The position numbers and the translations under genes are program-made. Below, in pieces: positions 47,865 to 59,412 of a DNA stretch of 64,000 nucleotides. The stretch is taken from NCBI GenBank assembly GCA_032719365.1, contig CM064862.1:87718503-87782502 (forward strand), in the 5' to 3' direction. The stretch is from Prinsepia uniflora. Taxonomy: Eukaryota; Streptophyta; Magnoliopsida; Rosales; Rosaceae. The notes beneath the pieces were generated by a model that saw only the letters and a program-made list of their open reading frames with translations, searched no databases and had not been told where the DNA came from. Within the stretch, counting starts at the first letter, position 1. Each line of letters starts with the position of its first letter.

Positions 47865-49538
47865 ATGCCTCCGAGACGTGAACCCCCTCCACGACCTGAA
47901 GATGAAGCGGCGAGAGGGACTGAGAGCGCTTCGATCGAGAGAGCCCAGAGGCTTGGGGCTACTACGTTCAGCGGTGGGGCCGATCCCGAGGAAGCTCACC
48001 GATGGATCACCCGACTCGAGCGTATTTTTGGGGTGATGCACTGTCCTCCCGAGGACCGGGTTTTGTTAGCTACTTTTCTGTTGGATGGAGCTGCCTACGA
48101 GTGGTGGTATACGCTGGAGTTGTCCGGCTGGGATGCACATACAGTGACATGGGAGACGTTCCGGGAGCGGTTCCTAGATCAGTACTATCCCCGTTCTTTC
48201 AGGGATGCGAAGGAAGCGGAATTTCTTCACTTGAAGCAAGGGAACATGACAGTTGCTGAGTATGAGCAGAGGTTCCTGATGCTATCTCGTTTCGCTCCTG
48301 CATTTGTGGCGACTGAGGCGGAGAAGTGTCGCCGGTTTGAGTTGGGCCTCCGGGGAGAGATCCGGGCCATAGTGACAGCCGGCTCCTTTGCTACATTCCG
48401 AGAGTTGTCGGATGCTGCTGTCAGGGTGGAGGCTAGTTTACCTGCTAGACCACAGTACTCGGGCAGTGTTCGACGCTGAGAGCATTCCTTTCCAGGAGCA
48501 TCGAGTCAGAGGCCCCCGAAACGGGGAAATTTTGGTGGATCATCATCGGCTGGTGGAGCCCGGTATGGCAGACCAGGCAGTTTTCAGGGCTCGGGATTTC
48601 GAGGAGCTAGGTCACAGCCGACTCCTCAGGCGAGTGCGACTTCAGTGGCTTCTACAGGGAGGCATACTGGTGGACCCGGTAGGGATACTTGCTTCTATTG
48701 TGGAGAGCGAGGACACTTCCGTCGGGAGTGCCCATTGTTAGCTCCGGAGGGTGGAGCAGGCAGAGGCGCAGCAGAACCTGGGCGGAGTACTGCTTCAGTG
48801 TCAGGGGCAGCAGGCCCTAGGGGTGGCGGTGGTGCCACGAGCAGTTCCAGAGGGGTGGCGGGGCAGCAGGCCCTAGGGCTACTACGTTCATCGGGACCTC
48901 AGGCGCGAGTTTTTGCTATGACTCAGCAGGAGGCTAGGTCAGCACCGGGAGTGGTGACAGATACACTCACCATACTTGGTCACACTGTTTTTGCTTTGAT
49001 AGATCCCGGGGCTACTCATTCATTTATAGCTCGGAGTTGTAGTTTGGTTAAGGAGAGGGAGGTGTCTACTTTGGATTGTACGTTAGGAGTGAGTACACCT
49101 ACTGGGGAGGTGTTGGTAGTGACTCAGGTGTTGAGAGAGTGTCCGGTGATGGTAGGCGAGGTGGAGTTACTGGCAGATTTGTTACTCTTGGATTTACGGG
49201 ACTTTGATGTGATATTGGGTATGGACTGGTTGACGAGACATCATGCTTCTATCGAATGTTCCGATAGGAGAGTGACTTTTCGGAGTCCCGGATTATCAGA
49301 GACTACGTTTCAGGGGGATCAGCGTGCACTTCCTACGGGAGTTATTTCGGCACTCGAGGCTAGCAAGCTGTTACGTAAAGGGTGCCAGGGTTACTTAGCT
49401 CATGTGGTGGATACGCGCGCCATGCCAGTGAGGGCGGAGGATATACCAGTGGTACGGGAGTTTCCCGATGTTTTTCCCGATGGCTCCTTACGAGGCTTTG
49501 TATGGGCGGCAGTGTCGGACTCCATTGTGTTGGACTGA
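47865..49538 (+). pseudogene. gag-protease region with one in-frame stop
   Basis: One frame is open except for a TGA at 48477-48479. The first 204 codons hold the retrotransposon gag domain (AYEWWYTLE, FRERFLDQYYP, FLHLKQGNMTVAEYEQRF). After the stop the same frame continues with a Gly/Ser-rich linker, a CCHC zinc knuckle CFYCGERGHFRREC (about 48690-48730), and a retropepsin-like protease with LIDPGATHSFIA as its active-site loop and DVILGMDWLTRHHASIEC. It ends at FPDVFP, where the reverse transcriptase should begin, and then runs out of frame at the deletion near 49470-49480. Confidence 0.88.
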
Positions 49539-50100
49539 GGTTGGTGAGAGGAGGTTGACTACTTCTGAGCTGGTGGAGCTTACTCAGGAAAAAGTTGCAC
49601 TGATCAGGGATCGATTGAAGGTAGCGCAGGACCGCCAGAAGAGTTACGCCGACCCTAGGATCAGGGATTTGGAGTTTGCCGTAGGAGACTGGGTTTTCCT
49701 GAAGTTATCTCCTTGGAAGGGAATCGTACGGTTTGGTAGACGAGGGAAGTTGAGTCCTCGTTACATTGGACCTTATGAGATCTTGGAACGGATTGGTCCT
49801 GTTGCATATCGATTGGCCTTACCAGCAGATTTGGAAAAGGTACATAATGTCTTTCATGTCTCTATGCTCCGGAAGTATATTCGAGATGATTCGCATGTTC
49901 TGGAAGTACAACCAGTGGAACTGAGGGAAGACTTGAGTTTCGAAGAGCAGCCTGTTGCGATCTTGGATCGGAAGGATAAGGTTTTACAAAGGAAGACGGT
50001 TCCCTTAGTGAAGGTATTGTGGAGAAATCATCAAGTGGAAGAAGCTACTTGGGAACCCGAGGCCTTGATGCGGGAACAGTACCCTTACTTATTTCACTGA
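49468..50100 (+). pseudogene. Integrase C-terminus with chromodomain, rest of pol deleted
   Basis: About 205 codons begin at MAPYEALYGRQCRTP, a motif close to the end of the integrase core. They run through a GPY/F-type module (KLSPRYIGPYEILERIGPVA; VHNVFHVSMLRKYI) to a chromodomain-like tail (VKVLWRNHQVEEATWEPEA) and a stop at 50098. This tail assigns the copy to the Tekay/Del chromoviruses. Reverse transcriptase, RNase H and most of integrase are absent. The join lies at a repeated CCCGATG (49466-49482), suggesting a microhomology deletion. The frame differs from that of gag, so no fusion protein is made. Confidence 0.88.
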
Positions 50101-50123
50101 ATTTCGGGGACGAAATTCTTTTT

Positions 50124-50135
50124 AGGGGGGTAGAT
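50124..50135 (+). promoter_or_regulatory. Polypurine tract
   Basis: AGGGGGGTAGAT directly before the LTR start TGTAACAACCCG. It is the expected plus-strand primer and confirms where the inner U3 begins. Confidence 0.8.
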
Positions 50136-51867
50136 TGTAACAACCCGTACCTTCGGGAAGGGTAAAAATGTAATTTTGTGAAGTTTTGTAAAAAGGACGA
50201 TTTTGCCCTTGTGAATAGTAGGCTAAAAGTTGACTTTTTGTATTATCGATTGGATGAGTGTTGGCCCTTGACCGTGACGTAGTTTAGGACGTCACGAGTC
50301 CATAGACAGGTGGCAGGTTCGATTCCGACAACCGGAGGAAAAGTTCTGACGTTCGGAAGTTTAGGGGCGTTACCGTAATTTTGAGTAAACGAGGAAAATG
50401 TTGACTTTTAGGAGGACTTGTGATTTTCACGTAGACCGAGGACCGTTAGATAGGTCTCGACGTCCTGAGTTCAACGACAGGCGGCACGCTGTCATCGGAC
50501 GTCGGACGGAAAAGATACGGGTCTAGAACGTTCAAGGGCAAAATGGTAATTAGTTATACAAGGGGTATTTTGGTCATTTTTCTTTCAGCCAATTGGATGA
50601 GGACAAGTGGCTGAGTGGGGCAGGATATTTTCTGCTTGACCATAGGATTGTGGACACGTGGGGGCGCTGGATTGTTCCCTAAAGTTCTAAAGTGTGCACG
50701 GCCACACCTTGCTTCATTTTGAACCGTGCACCCCTTCGAAGAACACACAGAAACAGAGAGAAGAGTTGGGTGAGGCGGTGATCGATTCAGTGCAAGGGAG
50801 AGTGAAGAGTGAGCTGAGAGAGGGACAGTGAGGCAAGGAGGAGCTGGTGATCGTGGTTTGGAGTTGTAACTGTGCACGGAGGCGACGCGGTGGACGGCTG
50901 AAGTTTGGAGGAAACAGAGGAGACGGTGGACGGTGGTGGCTGCTGTGCCGTGTGGTGGATCGATTCAAGCCACTAGGAGACTCAGGAGGCTACGGGGAGT
51001 CCCACGAGCACCGTGGTAGGTGGCGGTTCTCACGGCGGCGCCGGAATCGAAGGGTAACTTCTTTTGCTCTGTTTTCCTGCAGATTTTAATTTCAAAAGTC
51101 GTGAAGGTAGGGTGAGAATCGAGGGGATTGGTGAGTGCAGTAGTGTTCAGGGAGGTTCTAGGAATGGTGTGGAACGGTCGCCGTGACGGAGGCGTACACG
51201 GTGGAGCCCAGTCGACGGAGAGTACTCTGTACTCTGTTTGGCCGTGAACTTCAAATGCAAAGTCGTGGACTTGGGCGTAGAGTCGAGGGATAAGGAGGTT
51301 AGGGTGAAGTTCAGGAGGGTCTAGGGCGTCGTTTAAGATGAACGCCGTGACCGGGGAGGACCTGGGCGGCGCGTGGAGGAGGGAGATGCTCCTCGAGTCA
51401 CCCGGTCCAATTGGCTGAAAGCAAAATGACCAAAATACCCCTTGTATAACTAATTACCGTTTTGCCCTTGAACGTTCTAGACCCGTATCTTTTCCGTCCG
51501 ACGTCCGATGACAGCGTGCCGCCTGTCGTTGAACTCAGGACGTCGAGACCTATCTAACGGTCCTCGGTCTACGTGAAAATCACAAGTCCTCCTAAAAGTC
51601 AACATTTTCCTCGTTTACTCAAAATTACGGTAACGCCCCCAAACTTCCGAACGTCAGAACTTTTCCTCCGGTTGTCGGAATCGAACCTGCCACCTGTCTA
51701 TGGACTCGTGACGTCCTAAACTACGTCACGGTCAAGGGCCAACACTCATCCAATCGATAATACAAAAAGTCAACTTTTAGCCTACTATTCACAAGGGCAA
51801 AATCGTCCTTTTTACAAAACTTCACAAAATTACATTTTTACCCTTCCCGAAGGTACGGGTTGTTACA
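50136..51867 (+). repeat. Right LTR with 462-bp terminal inverted repeats
   Basis: Arms 50136-50597 and 51406-51867 are nearly identical reverse complements, with about 800 bases between them. The left arm is a normal U3 start (U3 palindrome at 50273-50296); the right arm is the same U3 start reversed. Between them lies the U3-R leader, ending in a broken GC-rich block (GGCGGCGCGTGG) next to the reversed CTCGAGTCACCCGG. Confidence 0.9.
50273..50296 (+). promoter_or_regulatory. U3 palindromic TGACGT/ACGTCA block
   Basis: Same paired bZIP-like motif as at 28460-28483. Its mirror copy is in the right arm near 51707-51730. Confidence 0.5.
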
Positions 51868-51980
51868 CATTCCCCGGATTACAAAACTCAAAAACAAAAA
51901 AACAAAAAACCAAACAAAAGCCTACAAAAGACAACATACACCACCACCACCTCCACATCATCCTCCCCCGCTTGGTGTTT

Positions 51981-51996
51981 CCCACAGACGGCGCCA
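51981..51996 (-). promoter_or_regulatory. Primer-binding site of the Tat-like element
   Basis: On the minus strand TGGCGCCGTCTGTGGG follows the LTR end by two bases. This primer type is common in plant Ty3/Gypsy Tat and Athila elements and fixes the minus orientation. Confidence 0.8.
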
Positions 51997-51998
51997 AT

Positions 51999-52593
51999 TG
52001 TTTGATTCGGAAATGACCAACTCGATGAGACCCGCTTGGGGTTTTAGGACCAGCCGTGTGGTGTTTTGGGCCCGCTGGGGGCGTTGCTGTTCGGCAGGGA
52101 TCTTGCAAAGACTAGACACCGGTGTGGTGCGGGCTGAAGGAGCTCAGATGCCTAAGTTAGTATCTGAATGCCGAGAGGCAAGTAAATACAGTGCTCTGGA
52201 TCAGTTCTGAATTCCTTACCTTTGTGAAGGGCTTCAGGGTATTTATAGTAGTCATGACTGCAGCAGTGGGGCTACTGTTCCGGTAGGTGAGCCACTGTTC
52301 CGGGGCAGGTTGTGCCTTGTGGCTGTGATCGTCTGACAAGCCCTGGTTATCCGGGGGAGGCGCCAGCTGGAGTCCCAACCTGCCTCCGTCAGGGAGTTGG
52401 TAGGGCAGAACTGGTTAGGTAACTGTCGCGGCCAGCTGTCGTCTGTTTACTGTCAGATGCCGAGTGCCGGGTCTGCAGTATGATGCCGATCGGCGGGCCG
52501 TAGGCCGTCCGGGTGCCGATCAGGCGATCGGTCGGTGGCCCTCCTGTCCTGGTGGGTCCTGTGCTAGGGTGGTCGGTCGATATGGTATCAACA
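51999..52593 (-). repeat. 5' LTR of the Tat-like element
   Basis: 595 bases, partner of 44176-44771, adjacent to the primer site. Confidence 0.82.
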
Positions 52594-52598
52594 ATCTC

Positions 52599-53555
52599 AA
52601 TCCTTCCCCCAATCTCTCCCTTTATCTCTTAGTCTCAGTCTCTGTCTCCATCTCTCTCAATCCCTCCCTCAATCTCTGAACCTCTGTCATTCACAAAGAT
52701 ACGAACCCTCACGGGTTATGACTGCTTCACGCCTCTTAGTCTCTTACTTATGCCTCACGCTCACGGTCGAGAATTGAAAAATCAAGTAAACCTGTCGAAA
52801 GTTGAATTGAACCAGTTCAATCGATTTTCGGTTCAAAACGGATTTGAGACTGAGAATTGGATCAAATCGAAATCAGTTCCCTAACCAATTTGGTTTCGGT
52901 TTTGACAAAAAAATGAACCAAAAAACTGATTAATAGCCATATAGTTTAGTAATACTTATCTTCATACGTTATGTGGGAAGTATCGAATTCAACTCTTATA
53001 AATAGTGAGATTGATACCTAATGTTTATATTATAATCATCACCATAATATTGCTGTATAATGATTAAGCTTTTTTGATGTAGTGGGTTGTGCTGGTAGAT
53101 ATATTTTGGACGCTGCAAATTGAACCAATGCTACAAAGATTTAGTTGGGCATGTTTGAATCCATAAGGCGTAATAGTTTTCTCAACTCCTACCTTGATGC
53201 ACAGCTTGAAAACATCCAACAGGCCCAAAAAGAATAACCCTACACAGAAAAATCTCAAAAGGAAAGCAGCACAAGAAAATCTAGAAATGCCTTATCAAAG
53301 GCCGCCAAAACAAAAAAGGCATAAGAACATAACGGAAAAAATTATTAAATAGTACTATGTTATGCATTATATAATTAATATTCTTCATTTCTTAAAATTT
53401 ATCAATAACTGTCTATTAATTTATATTATAGTATATAAATTAAATGCATTATATGATCAAAATACATTACTTTATAAAATCTCGATCTCTTTAGTTACAC
53501 ACGGAAAAATATGCCATAAGGATCTTGGCTGAAAATGGACGCCAGCTCCTTCGTT
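52599..53555. other. Intergenic
   Basis: CT-rich repeats (52599-52690), then GAACC/CGGTT-rich text (about 52780-52930) similar in flavour to 43680-43870, then AT-rich DNA. No gene supported. Confidence 0.45.
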
Positions 53556-53563
53556 ATTCTATG

Positions 53564-54700
53564 CAAGGATGAAAATATCGATATTGACGGATATATCGCT
53601 AGTCGAATTTACGGATATCTCGCCCTAAATATCGATATCGATATCGATATCGTTTACGGTCAACAAAAATGACGGAAATTCGATTTAAAAGTTGGAAATT
53701 TAGAATGAAATTTTGGGAAAATCTTAAGTGCTCAATGATGGTTATATATAACTAATAAAATTATAAAATAACTTCGATATAATAAATATATGATGAATAA
53801 TATGATGTAATATGATTCTGACGATAACTAATAATATAAAATATTAAATATAAATATAAATTGAAGTGAGTTACTATAATTGAAAGTTAAAATATTTAAA
53901 AATATAACAATAAACATACAAAATCATTGTAAGAAAAATGATAAAATAAGTTTAAAATATTTAAAATTGGAAAGAAAAAAAGATGAAAAAATATGATCAA
54001 ACTTTGTTAAAAAATTGGAAATAATGGATATATTTAAAATTGGACAAAAATGAAACAAAAAAAAAGACCAACCTTTGTTGAAAAATTGGAAAAAATGAAT
54101 AAAGAGGGGGGGAATTGAAAAAAAAATGAATAACAAGGGAGAGGAAAAAGAAATTGGGGAAAATGAATAAAAAGGGAGGGGGAAAAACTGGAAAAAAAAA
54201 ATGAATAAAAAGGGAGAGAGAAAAAAAATTGAAAACATTGAATAAAATGGAAAAGAGAACAAAAATTGAAAACATTGAATAAAATGGAAAAGAGAACAAA
54301 AATCTGCAATTTGGACAAGGGGGGGTTCGAACCCGTGACCCCCCAAACTTAACCAACAGTTCAAACCATCTCTGCTACACTTCATTATTGTTATTTAAGA
54401 TCGTTTATTATATAAATATACACATTACCAGTCATCTCTAACCTTCAGCCGGGTCTGCAACTCGGGTTTTTCGACCCGGCGGCATGACCCGACTCAATCT
54501 CTCTCGTTTTACGTCCAAATTTCACGAATTAATAGTGTATTTTCATCGTTTTGATCTTAGAAACGGATCTGTGGGCTCAAAATAAGAAAATTGTTCGATA
54601 TTTTGGCGAATTTCTTTCCCCCCCGTCTTATGTGCCGTCTGGTAAAAATCCCGAAATTTCGCCGAAATTTCGGCGATATTTACCGATATTTTCATCAATG
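53564..54700 (-). mobile_element. Non-autonomous hAT-like element with tRNA-like module, copy 2
   Basis: The ends are CAAGGATGAAAATATCG and, reversed, CATTGATGAAAATATCG, with perfect 8-bp duplications ATTCTATG (53556-53563 and 54701-54708). On the minus strand it carries both Pol III promoter boxes: TAGCAGAGATGG (54366-54377) and GGTTCGAACCC (about 54323-54334). The rest is AT-rich low-complexity DNA with stray Phe-rich ORFs. No transposase is present. It is related to 14880-15740, but the tRNA-like part differs. Confidence 0.72.
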
Positions 54701-54708
54701 ATTCTATG

Positions 54709-55206
54709 TCTAACTTCACATCAAGCTAAGGTCGATGTTAGGTCCCATTTTATCACTTGAGAGTTGAGTGTATTATTCTCTTGGAGAATAGTGAATGGAT
54801 AGCATTGATCCATCGCGCACAATAATTGTTGATAGAGCGAACCTTATCCTATACAAAAATAAAAAGTTACAAATATTTTCACCGAATATAAACAAGATTC
54901 TTTTACTCAAAATGTCTCATGAATATTAAATTTACTCTTAAAATGGAGTTTAAACTCAATTTTATATCAAGATATCCCCTGAAACTCAATTTTTGTCTTG
55001 AGTTACCCATGTTCGTCAAGTTTATAAACTTATCGTCAAATATAAAGGTAAAATAGTCACTTTGAATACGTCATCCTTCAGAAGTCCTGGCAGGTTCTCA
55101 ATATCGTGAAGGCCGATACCAATCACGTACTCGTCAACGTCACATTTACTTCTAACAAATATGTAGAGCAGATAAAGATTGGTTTGTATATACATGGATA
55201 TCTTAC
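54709..55206. other. Intergenic
   Basis: AT-rich DNA downstream of the WD40 exon fragment. Minus-strand coding-like text just below the exon donor site is probably intronic. Confidence 0.4.
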
Positions 55207-55297
55207 CATAATCACTATGGGCAAACAGCTTCAAACAGGTCTTGGTTTCTGAATCCCATAATTTAACAGTTTTGTCCTGTGAAGATGAAAGCAATAT
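55207..55297 (-). pseudogene. WD40-repeat exon fragment
   Basis: A 91-base exon-like segment reads ILLSSSQDKTVKLWDSETKT..LFAHSDY on the minus strand, bordered by TTTTCAG before and GTAAGAT after. It is typical of the plant WD repeat-containing protein 44-like family. No other exons are visible nearby, so it is a stray gene fragment, possibly captured or left over from a deleted gene. Confidence 0.6.
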
Positions 55298-55439
55298 CTG
55301 AAAATTTGATCAAATTGCATCAGCCTAGCCCCTTCAATCAAATTCCACATAGAAGCCATTGAACGTCAGCTATAAACTAAAATCGGGAACAACTAGCAAA
55401 GAGCTAACCTGATTGGTTGACTAAGAGGTAAAAGAGAAT

Positions 55440-55677
55440 GTCAAGGTGACGACTATGATTTAATTAGGGTTAGAATAATTTTTATTATTCTTTCTAAGAG
55501 ATATTTATAATGTTACAATATACAAAGGTCAACTAGATTAATTAGAAAAATACTTACATTAATTTACAATTCATATATAAACAAGTATTGCCCTACATGG
55601 CTCACGCTAATACTCCTCCTCAAAGTGGAGTACGAACATCAAACATGCCCAATTTGACAAGTGAGTCATTGAAGACA
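55440..55677. mobile_element. Possible Copia LTR/leader remnant
   Basis: The ACTCCTCCTCAAAGTGGAG word followed by an AACATGCCCAATTTGACAAG-like word resembles the well-known leader just after the LTR of plant Copia elements. The AT-rich text before it could be LTR. No matching second LTR is seen. Confidence 0.3.
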
Positions 55678-56989
55678 TGTAACAGTCCGTCCCGAAAATC
55701 GGGATTAGATTAGTAGTTAATGACAGATTAGTGAAGTGCATCGGGGATTAGTTGGATACTTTCGGACGGATGGTACAAAATGACGATTTTGCCCATAGAA
55801 TGGGTAAAATATTAACTTTTTGTTCGAGTGGTCAAACAAACTTTGACCGATGACCGTGACGTAGTTCGGGACGTCACGAGTTCATAAACAGATGACACGT
55901 CCGATTTCGACATCCAAGGAGGAAGTTATGACGTTCGGAAGTTGAAGGATATTATGGTAATTTGGTCGAATATGAGAAAACGGTTGACTTTTTGGACGAC
56001 AAGTTAATTTCATGCATCTCGAGGACCGTTAGGAATGTCTTGATGCCCTGAGTACAACGACAGGCGGCACATCATCATCGAACTTCGAATGAATTAGTTA
56101 TGGGTCTAAATACCCAAGGGGTAAAATGGTAATTTTTCAAAACAAGGATAAAATGGTCATTTGGTTACATTGGGATATGTGCCCAGCTCTTTTGAGGACA
56201 CTTGGCTTGCTTTGGGAGGTGTGTCCACAGGATTTGGACACCTGGTTAGTTATGGATGGGTGTAGAACCCTCTCCCTAGCTCTCAGCTAAATTTAAAACG
56301 ATGAGTTGTGAGGTTGCATACTTATGGGAGAAAAATAGAGACAGTATGATCAACCCGTCCAATTCCTTCAAACTGTATTCCCTAATTCCTGAATTGTGAA
56401 GGTAATTGGGAGAAGACGGTGAGATACACACGGCAAAGGCCATGGCAGGGCCAATGACGGCGACTCGAGAAGGAAAAACCAAGACGTCCCCTGTTTTTCC
56501 TTTAATTGGGAAAACCGTGTTTTCCCGAGTGTTGCCCGATTCAGTCACTAGATGTGTTACTGGAGGTCTTGTGAGTCGACTGAGCTCGATTATGAGGCCT
56601 GTCGCGGTCGGTGGACGTGAAAACCGTGAGAGGTAACTTTCAATTCGAAAATGGCAATTCTTTAATTAATGGCTGTCGATCGATTTGATTAATTGAATGA
56701 TGATTTGGAAGTTCAGGTGAGTTCCTAGGACGTGAAACCATAGCCAATGGTGGCCGGAGAAGCAAGAACAGAGAAGAGAAAAGTTAGTTTGTGTTTCTCG
56801 ATTTGGAAGGTAACAAACAGACCCCAAGTCCTTGTTTTGATTGTGTAAATGTTTAGGAAAGGGATGGACGAACCTAATGGACTAATTGGGACTAAAAATG
56901 GTTGAGAATTGAATGAAAACTGACTACGCCGGTTTAGCCTAAACCGAACCGGTTCAAACCAGGTGAACCGGGCTTACCAGAGGTTGACG
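55678..56989 (+). mobile_element. U3 and leader half of a gypsy LTR
   Basis: Starts TGTAACAGTCCGTCCC, contains the U3 palindrome (55855-55878), and ends abruptly where a reversed U5 end begins at 56990. Its own U5 half is not found in plus orientation. Confidence 0.65.
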
Positions 56990-59014
56990 ATGACAGGACC
57001 CATCCCGATTATTCCTCGATAATCGTGAAAGATCCTGCTCCCGTCTGACCATAACCTTAAAATACCAAAAGTAGTCAAGAAATATATATAAATACATAAC
57101 ATAACAAACAACACACATAGTCAGACAAGGGATATGTATGTCTTGTAGGACCGTTGACTGCATCAGTTGTCAACCAATTTACAGAGCATAGGAAATATTT
57201 ACAAACAAAGATCAAAATCCTACGCGGTTAGATACTTGAGTACGCAACGGTCTGTTTATTCCTCTGCCTCGATACAAGCTTCAGTACCTGTGCACTGGCC
57301 TGGAGGGTACAAAAAAAACATTAAAGGTGTGAGTGGACAAAAATAAAGTTTTAGAAATACATTTATCAAAAATAGTCTTACCCTCCAGTTTTGTAAACAT
57401 GCATGCATTTTATAAAACATGAGTCATATAAATCAAAGGTAAAATAAAACAGCTAATGAATTTCAAAAGCAATCATGATACCACCATCCTCAACATCCAA
57501 TCTCAATATCCAATAACCCGTCACGATATCAATGCAACACATGCAACTCGGGTGTCTCATGTCCGAGTACCTCCCCAGGATCAACGACGTCTGGGGTGAT
57601 ATCATCTCCAGAATCAACGACGTCTGGAGGATATCATTATAAACTCACACTCCTGAGACTGAGCCTCCCCTCGGAGCTACTCATCTCCAGGCAGTGGATC
57701 ATGACTACTCCAGGATCTACGACGTCTGGAGGAGACTATCAAATCACAGAGGATGGTACATGTGGAACAATCATCAAATCTAGCAATCTCATTTTAAAAT
57801 CATTTATATCTTAAATCAAATAAAAAACATTTCATATCACATTTCATAAAAAACGTTCCACAAATCCATTATAATCACGCAAATCCATAAATGATAGTCA
57901 AAAGCATTTCAATTTCATCAATTAAATCACGTAACTTCAATTCTGAGTCAAAATCCATCTCAAATCTCAGGCCATCGCCCTAAATCACAATTTTATGATT
58001 TTCTCGAAAATCGTGCCCAAAAGCGATATAAAATAATATAATATTCCCAAAATCCGGAAATCATCATATCACATCATCAATCACAGCAAATCAATTTAAA
58101 TCATATCATAAAGCATTTAAAACATATATGCATGCATTCATGGTAGAAAACAAAAGCCCACTCACACACCGTCCAGATTGCTCAGATTCGAGCTGTTCGT
58201 TCTTGTCCGATGTCCCGAGAATATTTCGGTCTGTCAAACACGTAATATAGGGTTACTAGAGTATCATATAATCTTATGTACAAATTCCCTAGTCGTCGGA
58301 ATAAAATAATATTATTTAAACATAACCTATACGTTTCAGATACGCTAAACTATCCTCAATTAACATCTGATTGACCCGAAATTAACGCCAATAGGTCCGT
58401 ATCATCGAGAACATCAAAAAGTGTGTGAACCCATCTTCAGATTCCCGGTCACGCGCCCTCAGGCGCCGCCGCAAGCGGCTGCGCGTGACAGCCACGCGCC
58501 GTGAACAGTGCACAGCTACAGTTCTCTCTCTCGCCCGTTTCTCTGGTAAACGGGTCTGCAACCCGCGATCATACCAGGTGCAATCTCCCTCGATTCAACC
58601 TTAATTTTGTCCATTCTTTCACTCATTAGCATCAATCTGATAGTTAAAATGGTCGGACCCGTCGGACGGGACCCCAAATTGGTATCAGACCCGGTGCAAT
58701 CTCCCAATCTCCCCGCTCAATTCCCCATAATTTTCCAGGATTTAAATATTATTTTAAAATATAACATAAATCGTCGAACCCTCGAAACATTGTTGAGACG
58801 GTGTCCGATCGACTCGAAACCAATTTTAAAATGTCTGTTACAAAACATAGAGTAAAACACCTGTTGAAACCGTCCTCAGAAAACCCACCAGGCGCCCTCA
58901 CGCGCTGCTACAGTACCAAGAACAGTGTCGTCCCTGTAACCCGTTTTCCCTGTTATACGGGCCTGCAACCCGCGATGCAACCCGATTCATTCCTAGCCAA
59001 TTCGAACTCAATTC
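56990..59014 (-). mobile_element. U5 half of a gypsy LTR, copy 'f'
   Basis: Begins TGACAGGACCCATCCC (reversed U5 end). It has arms GTGTGAGTGGAC (57327-57338) and GCCCACTCACAC (58156-58167), CTCCAG..CTGGAG hairpins (about 57555-57740) and the GC-rich hairpin (58449-58500). Instead of a reversed U3 it meets plus-oriented U3 text at about 59015. Confidence 0.62.
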
Positions 59015-59412
59015 GAGCGGTCAAACAGACATTGATCGATGACTGTGACGTAGTTCGGGACGTCAGGAGTTCATAGATAGGTGGCACGCCCGATTCCGAC
59101 ATTCGAGGAAAAAGTTATGACGTGCGGAAGTTTGAGGGTATTTTGGTAAATTTTCTAAGTAAGGGTAAAATGGTAATTTTAAGGATGGGACTTATTAAAC
59201 GGTGCAAGATATGATTTAAATTGCTGATTCAGACCACTATACCTTAGCACATGACACCTGTCACTTAAATTGAAGCGATTAGTGGCATATGATGTCTGTT
59301 TGTACACTTAATTGATTTACAATCCAATGTTTAAATTGATTGTTAGTATTCGAAAAAAACAAAAAAACACAGAGAACACACAACATCTTCCTTCATTTTG
59401 ATCAATCCATTT

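Larger units (their letters stand above)
46077..51867 (+). mobile_element. Tekay/Del-like chromovirus copy with inverted core
   Basis: The copy is flanked by perfect 5-bp duplications CATTC (46072-46076 and 51868-51872). The body reads on the plus strand: LTR end, Met primer site, gag, protease, deleted pol, integrase tail with chromodomain, purine tract, LTR start. But the outer tips are reversed. The left tip (46077-46276) is the inverted U5 end, matching 47578-47777. The right tip (51406-51867) is the inverted U3 start, matching 50136-50597. This is what results if the core of a minus-strand insertion was flipped between its LTR tips. Confidence 0.88.
44176..52593 (-). mobile_element. Tat/Retand-like non-autonomous LTR retrotransposon with nested insertion
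   Basis: LTRs at 44176-44771 (3' LTR in element sense) and 51999-52593 (5' LTR), roughly 96% alike by eye, start TGTTGATACC and end ATCAAACA on the minus strand. The flanks give GTCTC and ATCTC as near-perfect target copies. The primer site is at 51981-51996. Without the nested chromovirus copy (46077-51867 plus one target copy) the internal region is only about 1.4 kb and has no gag or pol. What it keeps is one ORF in antisense next to the 3' LTR, as is known for the Tat lineage. Element size before disruption is about 2.6 kb. Confidence 0.8.

Noticed and set aside
43680..52950. A host transposon around the Tat-like element, suggested by GAACC/CGGTT-rich text and TTAATCAG words on both sides
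   Set aside because: No convincing terminal repeats or target duplications could be aligned by eye.
54311..54380. A functional tRNA gene
   Set aside because: Both promoter boxes are present, but no acceptor or anticodon stem can be formed and it lies within a transposon. It is treated as a tRNA-like promoter module.
53924..54385. Minus-strand Phe-rich ORFs up to 153 codons
   Set aside because: Translation of A-rich simple sequence inside the hAT-like element.
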